From: Candidatus Colimorpha onthohippi
GTDB lineage: Bacteria > Bacteroidota > Bacteroidia > Bacteroidales > P3
Assembly: GCA_018064565.1 (NCBI GenBank)
Contig: JAGHVA010000208.1
Location: 1 to 9,973 of the forward strand
Direction of reading: 5' to 3'
Length of the DNA: 9,973 nucleotides
This document shows positions 6,333 through 9,973 of the stretch, in pieces. The notes beneath the pieces are model-generated. The model worked only from the letters and a program-made list of their open reading frames with translations. It was not told the origin of the DNA and made no database searches. Numbering within the stretch: position 1 is the first letter of the stretch; every line of letters starts with the position of its first letter. Position numbers and translations under genes: made by a program.

Positions 6333-7709
6333 TTATTTTCCCCGACCTTCGATGATGATGATAACGGTATATAGTAGTATCTTGATGTCGGTAGTAAGCG
6401 ACATGTTGTCCAAATATAGGAGGTCGTAGCGGAGCCGCTCTACCATCTGATCTACATTACTGGCATATCCATATTTTACTTGCCCCCATGATGTTATTCC
6501 TGGTTTGATGCGCTGTAATAGTTGGTATTCTGGTGCCACTTGCACAATCTGGTCAATATAATGTTGCCGTTCGGGACGTGGCCCCACCAACGACATAGTC
6601 CCTTTGAGTACATTGTAAAATTGAGGTATTTCGTCAAGCCGCACCTTACGCATAAACAATCCAAATGGGGTAATGCGAGGGTCATAATCTTTTGAAAGTG
6701 CTGGTCCCGATGCTTCTGCATCGATATACATAGATCTGAATTTGTGCATCCTAAACGGCTTTCCTCCCCGTCCAATGCGCTCTTGAGTATAGAATACGGG
6801 ACCAGGCGAGCTGCATTTGACAGCTACAGCTGTAATCAGGTAAATCGGAGACAATACAATCATGACCAGAATGGACACCACAATATCAAACAGTCGCTTC
6901 ACGCTATATTGCCATTCGGGCATAAGCCTATTGTCTATAACGAGGAGCGGCGAATGGAAGAGGTTGTTTACCTGCATGCGGCCTACAGCCATGTTCCTAC
7001 AGTTGGGCGTTATCTTGATGATAATGTCAGGAAGAGACCCCAATTGTTGTAGCACCCTTCCCGCCTGAGGCTGTTGTGGTGTGTCTAACGCGATGATAAC
7101 CTCTTCGATATGATGTTGTTGTATTACATTGCGGATGTCTTTCAACGTACCTAACTGCGGCATAATCTGTATCAAGTTAGGTTCTGGTTCCTTTTCGGAG
7201 ATATTTAGGAAGCCTACAAATTTATTGCCAGAATACACCTCTTGATGTTGCAGGTCCCGATAGGTGTCGAGTGCGGTGCTACCACAGCCTATCATAAGCG
7301 TGTTGAACCCTATTTTCTTTTGATGTATCTTACGGACGGTGTGAGTGGTCAAACACAGTCTTGGTAAGTAGGTAATCAGAAAGTGTGTAACAAACAAAAA
7401 TACGAAGTCGAAGTAGTAGTCGGTATAAACCGACACGGCGTCATCGAGCATGAAGGCAAAAAAGATGACTATTACACCGATAAGTGTAGCAAGCAGCGTT
7501 TGCCCTAATTCTGGCAGTCGCGCTTTGCGAAGCACACATCGATAAGAACCCATAACCTGATACAGAAGCAACCAACACAGTGGGATGATAGCGATTCCAA
7601 TCCAAAAATTTTGATCTCCAGTCAGCTGTTGGATGGTATGCAACCCGTTGGTTTCGATATGACTTTTCCGAAACGTAAAAAAGGCAATCCAAGATGTGAG
7701 CGATGCCAA
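6333..7709 (-). CDS. Undecaprenyl-phosphate sugar-1-phosphate transferase (WcaJ/WbaP-like initiating enzyme)
   Basis: Transfers a sugar-1-phosphate from a nucleotide sugar to undecaprenyl phosphate, the first step of capsule, exopolysaccharide or O-antigen assembly, at the inner membrane. Numbered from the TTG at 7709 (458 residues): N-terminal membrane helices, a Rossmann-like middle domain (IGCGSTALDTYRDL, 140-153), a re-entrant helix (KRLFDIVVSILVMIVLSPIY, 271-290), then the Bac_transf core with FYTQERIGRGGKPFRMHKFR (306-325), the catalytic Asp359-Glu360 dyad in RLDEIPQFYNVL, SLVGPRPE (373-380) and KPGITSWGQ. The frame stays open for about 31 further codons upstream to 7802. Those codons read NKRLIW...LYIIFDYLAS, like the normal family N-terminus, but contain no ATG, GTG or TTG. 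The true start is therefore uncertain, and the TTG would cut the first membrane helix in half. The upstream lipoprotein gene ends at 7786, inside this extension. Confidence 0.92.
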   Translation of the reverse strand: MASLTSWIAFFTFRKSHIETNGLHTIQQLTGDQNFWIGIAIIPLCWLLLYQVMGSYRCVLRKARLPELGQTLLATLIGVIVIFFAFMLDDAVSVYTDYYFDFVFLFVTHFLITYLPRLCLTTHTVRKIHQKKIGFNTLMIGCGSTALDTYRDLQHQEVYSGNKFVGFLNISEKEPEPNLIQIMPQLGTLKDIRNVIQQHHIEEVIIALDTPQQPQAGRVLQQLGSLPDIIIKITPNCRNMAVGRMQVNNLFHSPLLVIDNRLMPEWQYSVKRLFDIVVSILVMIVLSPIYLITAVAVKCSSPGPVFYTQERIGRGGKPFRMHKFRSMYIDAEASGPALSKDYDPRITPFGLFMRKVRLDEIPQFYNVLKGTMSLVGPRPERQHYIDQIVQVAPEYQLLQRIKPGITSWGQVKYGYASNVDQMVERLRYDLLYLDNMSLTTDIKILLYTVIIIIEGRGK

Positions 7710-7785
7710 ATAGTCAAATATAATATATAAGAGTGTCAGCGTGATGTAAATTTGTAGATTAACCCGTAACCAAATTAGGCGTTTG

Positions 7786-8823
7786 TTATAGTGCGATAAC
7801 TTTCAAATTGTCAATATAGGTATTGCCTCCAGCATCGTTAGAATTGATGGTTGCAAAGAGTATTTGAAACGTGTTGGGGTGATTGAATTGGCTCCATAAT
7901 TTACCCAAATTTATATAAATCTTACCCCACTCTTCGCGTGGATATAAGACCATTACCCATTCGGAATACAGCTGCCCTCCGCTTACATAACTGCTGCGTA
8001 TGCCCACTCGAAACTGTACATCCGACCGGTAGTCCATCTCAAGGTATAAAACCTTGCTTGGGTCATTCACGTTGATGGCATTGGTAATCGGGAACGACAC
8101 CGACGACATGTCGGCTGGTGTATGCACCTTTAGATATCCGCTGCCACAGCGGGCTCCTTGTGGGTCGTTACGTACCCACATCACATCACTATTGGTATCG
8201 ACAGCAATATGCGTTTGGAGCGGCTCGAAATTGTCGTACACCAATTCGGTAATCCAGTTGTTGCCTTTGTAGTATATAGGCAAGACATGCTGGTGGGTAT
8301 TTGTGTCGAGGGTGCCTATGTAAGTAGTCTGCCCTGATGTGAGTTTTACGTTATGGATGGTAGTGTCGAGGTAATAGGGATACTGAATTCGGGTGGAGGC
8401 AATGCCATTTTGTTTCACCACAGGAACCACTCGGATGTATTGGGCTGTGCCGTTGTATAGGATGGGAGCATGACAAGGCAACTGGAATGTTCCGATAACC
8501 GATTCGGAACTCTCGCCAGTGAAATAAGCCACCAGTTGAACCGCATCTATATCACAAGTGTACCAACCTTCAACATCGGTAGATGGAGCTCCGACCGATT
8601 GCTGGCAGACTTGCAACTTGTCAATAGCCAAAAAGGCAGGGTTTGTAACATCGCCTTCAAATTTTTTGCAAGATACGGCCAAGATGGAGAGAACCACCAA
8701 AAAACAAACGTTTTCGATAAGCCGAGAGCAGATATGCCGACTTGCCTGACGGCAGACAGGGAGCGAGAAAACGGAACTATGAAATAGAACAAATTTGTTT
8801 TGCATAGACAATAAAAACGACAT
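7786..8823 (-). CDS. Uncharacterised Bacteroidota lipoprotein with C-terminal beta-sandwich-like region
   Basis: A secreted lipoprotein of unknown function. Three in-frame ATGs are possible: 8880, 8823 and 8805. I chose 8823 (345 residues) because an A-rich leader precedes it and 8880 overlaps the -7 element of the divergent gene. Even so the leader is long: the hydrophobic stretch FLVVLSILAVS only ends at the lipobox Cys52. Residues about 60-170 contain DIDAVQLVAYF, GTFQLPCHAPIL and RVVPVVKQNGI. Residues about 195-345 (YLEMDYRSDVQFRVGIRSS, VLYPREEWGKIYINLGKLWS, NTYIDNLKVIAL) look like a beta-sandwich of the carbohydrate-binding type. This is a guess from residue pattern, not a family match. 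The stop codon lies within the extended reading frame of the sugar transferase, so the two are translationally close and probably work in the same surface-polysaccharide context. Start and function are uncertain; that it is a real gene is not. Confidence 0.8.
   Translation of the reverse strand: MSFLLSMQNKFVLFHSSVFSLPVCRQASRHICSRLIENVCFLVVLSILAVSCKKFEGDVTNPAFLAIDKLQVCQQSVGAPSTDVEGWYTCDIDAVQLVAYFTGESSESVIGTFQLPCHAPILYNGTAQYIRVVPVVKQNGIASTRIQYPYYLDTTIHNVKLTSGQTTYIGTLDTNTHQHVLPIYYKGNNWITELVYDNFEPLQTHIAVDTNSDVMWVRNDPQGARCGSGYLKVHTPADMSSVSFPITNAINVNDPSKVLYLEMDYRSDVQFRVGIRSSYVSGGQLYSEWVMVLYPREEWGKIYINLGKLWSQFNHPNTFQILFATINSNDAGGNTYIDNLKVIAL
8743..8758. repeat. Imperfect REP-like palindrome in the lipoprotein leader
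   Basis: TGCCTG (8743-8748) and CAGACA (8753-8758) flank ACGG; one base change would make a perfect 6-bp stem. The short GC-rich form resembles the dispersed palindromes found in many Bacteroidota genomes. Only one copy is seen in this window, so the repeat nature is not shown. It falls in frame inside the extended N-terminus of the lipoprotein, coding for LPVCRQA. Confidence 0.3.
8788..8799. promoter_or_regulatory. 12-bp perfect palindrome AACAAATTTGTT, possible operator
   Basis: A perfect AT-rich dyad sits near the candidate starts of the lipoprotein gene, between the ATG at 8805 and the signal-peptide core. It could bind a regulator of the divergent pair of genes. Being AT-rich and lying in possible coding sequence, it could also be chance. 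Confidence 0.25.
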
Positions 8824-8875
8824 TCTGCGTTTTTTATTATTATATTTTGTATCAGTATATCCGTTTTTGCGGAGA

Positions 8876-8883
8876 TACATTTG
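8876..8883 (+). promoter_or_regulatory. Probable -7 element for the M16 protease gene
   Basis: TACATTTG matches the Bacteroidota -7 consensus TAnnTTTG. Transcription would begin near 8888-8890, leaving a leader of about 50 bases before the ATG at 8938. No TTTG lies at the expected 19-21 base spacing upstream; the nearest upstream ones are at 8846-8849 and 8866-8869. The call rests on the -7 element alone. Confidence 0.45.
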
Positions 8884-8937
8884 CTTAGCATGTAAATAAA
8901 TTCAGTCTTTAACACTAAAATAATAGCGGATTTAGTA

Positions 8938-9973
8938 ATGAAAAAATGTCTTTTGATGGTGTTGTTGCTGTCTGCTGCATTAGGGCAGGTAGTAATGGCT
9001 CAGTTGGTGGGTGCGGTTCAAGAGGCGCCCAAGTATGATTTGTCTTCTACTGTACCGTTAGACAAGAAATTGGTAAAAGGGCGTCTCCCCAATGGCTTAA
9101 CCTATTACATACGGGCAAATAAAAAACCTGAAAATAGGGTTCAGTTTCGGTTAGTAACCAATGCGGGGTCGGTATTGGAGGATGAGTCACAGCGTGGATT
9201 GGCTCATTTTACGGAGCACATGGCATTTAATGGTATTAAAGGTTATCCACACAACGAACTGATTAGTACGTTGCAGAAATATGGTATCGAGTTTGGTCGC
9301 GAGATCAATGCTTACACCTCTTTTGATGAGACGGTATATTATGTAAACCTGCCATCGGACGATACCGCAATGCTCAACATGGGGTATCGGATTTTGGATG
9401 GTTGGTCAAGTGGTTTGCTCTTTGATGCTCAGGAGTTGGAAGAGGAACGAGGTGTGATACATGAGGAATGGCGCGGCGGACAAGGTGCTGGCGAGCGGTT
9501 GAGAGACAAGACCTGGCCCATCATGTTGCGCGGGTCGCAATATGCCGAGCGTATGCCTATCGGATTAGAGCGTGTAATTATGGGATTTAAGCGCGATGAT
9601 ATCGTCCGCTTTTATAACGATTGGTATCGTACCGACCTGCAAGCGGTGGTAATCGTAGGAGATATCGACCCCGTAGAGGTAGAGGCGAAAATCAAGGAGG
9701 TGTTTGGCGGTAGAGCCAAAGTTCAGAATCCTAAACCCCGCAACACATTTGACGTGCCAGCCAACAAAGAGCCGCTGATAGCCATTGCGACCGACCATGA
9801 AGCCACGAGCACAAGTATGGTTTTTTATTGGAAGCATGGGCCGATACCGCAAGGCACTGTGGTAGACTATCGAACCTCCTTGCTATATAGTTTCGTGGTC
9901 AGCATGATCAACGACCGAGTGAACGAACTGTGCGATAAGCCCGAGTCGCCAATGACGGGAGCAGGGGCTGGTT
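8938..9973 (+). CDS. M16-family zinc metallopeptidase (PqqL/pitrilysin-like), N-terminal part; gene cut by window edge
   Basis: An exported zinc protease of the inverzincin type. Translation from the ATG at 8938 stays open for 345 codons to the window end; family members in Bacteroidota are usually over 900 residues, so about a third is visible. A signal peptide (MKKCLLMVLLLSAALGQVVM) with likely cleavage after Ala21 directs it to the periplasm or outer envelope. The inverted zinc motif HxxEH is HFTEH at 90-94 (His90 and His94 ligands, Glu93 catalytic), and the third ligand is probably Glu170 in EEERGVIHEE, at the usual distance. The sequence before it (LPNGLTYYIRANKKPENRVQ) and the later FYNDWYRTDLQAVVIVGDID block are also typical. 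It is transcribed away from the lipoprotein gene. Targets are unknown; related enzymes degrade peptides or imported protein fragments. Confidence 0.94.
   Translation, partial: MKKCLLMVLLLSAALGQVVMAQLVGAVQEAPKYDLSSTVPLDKKLVKGRLPNGLTYYIRANKKPENRVQFRLVTNAGSVLEDESQRGLAHFTEHMAFNGIKGYPHNELISTLQKYGIEFGREINAYTSFDETVYYVNLPSDDTAMLNMGYRILDGWSSGLLFDAQELEEERGVIHEEWRGGQGAGERLRDKTWPIMLRGSQYAERMPIGLERVIMGFKRDDIVRFYNDWYRTDLQAVVIVGDIDPVEVEAKIKEVFGGRAKVQNPKPRNTFDVPANKEPLIAIATDHEATSTSMVFYWKHGPIPQGTVVDYRTSLLYSFVVSMINDRVNELCDKPESPMTGAGAG

Noticed and set aside
6322..6333. ACCG-AAAA-CGGT hairpin at the end of the sugar transferase gene
   Set aside because: Four base pairs with no T-run; not enough for a terminator.
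7715..7722. TATATTTG on the minus strand, a match to the Bacteroidota -7 element, just upstream of the TTG at 7709
   Set aside because: No -33 element lies at proper spacing, and the site falls within apparent coding sequence of the sugar transferase; it would also leave almost no leader.
8547..8915. Minus-strand open frame of 122 codons overlapping the lipoprotein N-terminus in another frame
   Set aside because: It has no recognisable features, and the alternative frame contains the lipobox and continues into the conserved-looking lipoprotein.

Overview
The window looks like a Bacteroidales (phylum Bacteroidota) chromosome fragment, moderately AT-rich except at its left edge. The clues are a perfect TTTG-N19-TAnnTTTG promoter of the Bacteroidota type, few Shine-Dalgarno sequences, lipoproteins with short lipoboxes, an FKBP/Mip-like lipoprotein, a WcaJ-like sugar transferase and an M16 zinc protease of Bacteroidota type. 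Genus cannot be fixed from sequence alone. I see no tRNA, rRNA, CRISPR array or insertion sequence.

Layout, left to right. Bases 1-433 (- strand) hold the 5' end of a type I restriction-modification methylase gene (hsdM), cut by the window edge and much richer in GC than the rest, so probably transferred. Bases 434-682 hold no convincing gene but several strong inverted repeats, including a nested hairpin at 529-622 that may be a structured RNA. Bases 683-4926 (- strand) are a compact three-gene operon, read from a clear promoter at 4993-5023: a MATE transporter with a C-terminal RsbW-like ATPase domain, a membrane-anchored SpoIIE/RsbU-type phosphatase that also ends in an RsbW-like kinase domain, and a STAS anti-sigma-factor antagonist. 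Bases 5030-6230 (- strand) carry a MutX-like Nudix hydrolase and an FKBP-type prolyl isomerase lipoprotein. Bases 6333-8823 (- strand) carry a polyprenyl-phosphate sugar-1-phosphate transferase and, upstream of it, an uncharacterised lipoprotein. At 8938 the direction flips to an M16 zinc protease gene that runs off the right edge.

The most interesting unit is the 683-4926 operon. It contains all the parts of a partner-switching cascade (phosphatase, two RsbW-like domains, STAS switch) but no sigma factor, and it ties the switch physically to a transporter. In the transporter's ATPase domain the N and G1 boxes are present but the glycine-rich G2 box is lost, so it may be a docking domain for the STAS protein rather than an active kinase. 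My inference is that the system senses a periplasmic or membrane condition through the phosphatase ectodomain and controls transport through the phosphorylation state of the STAS protein.

A second theme is start-codon trouble in the polysaccharide-linked pair at 6333-8880. The sugar transferase has clear family-like coding sequence upstream of its only usable start codon (TTG), and the lipoprotein has an unusually long leader containing an imperfect REP-like palindrome.
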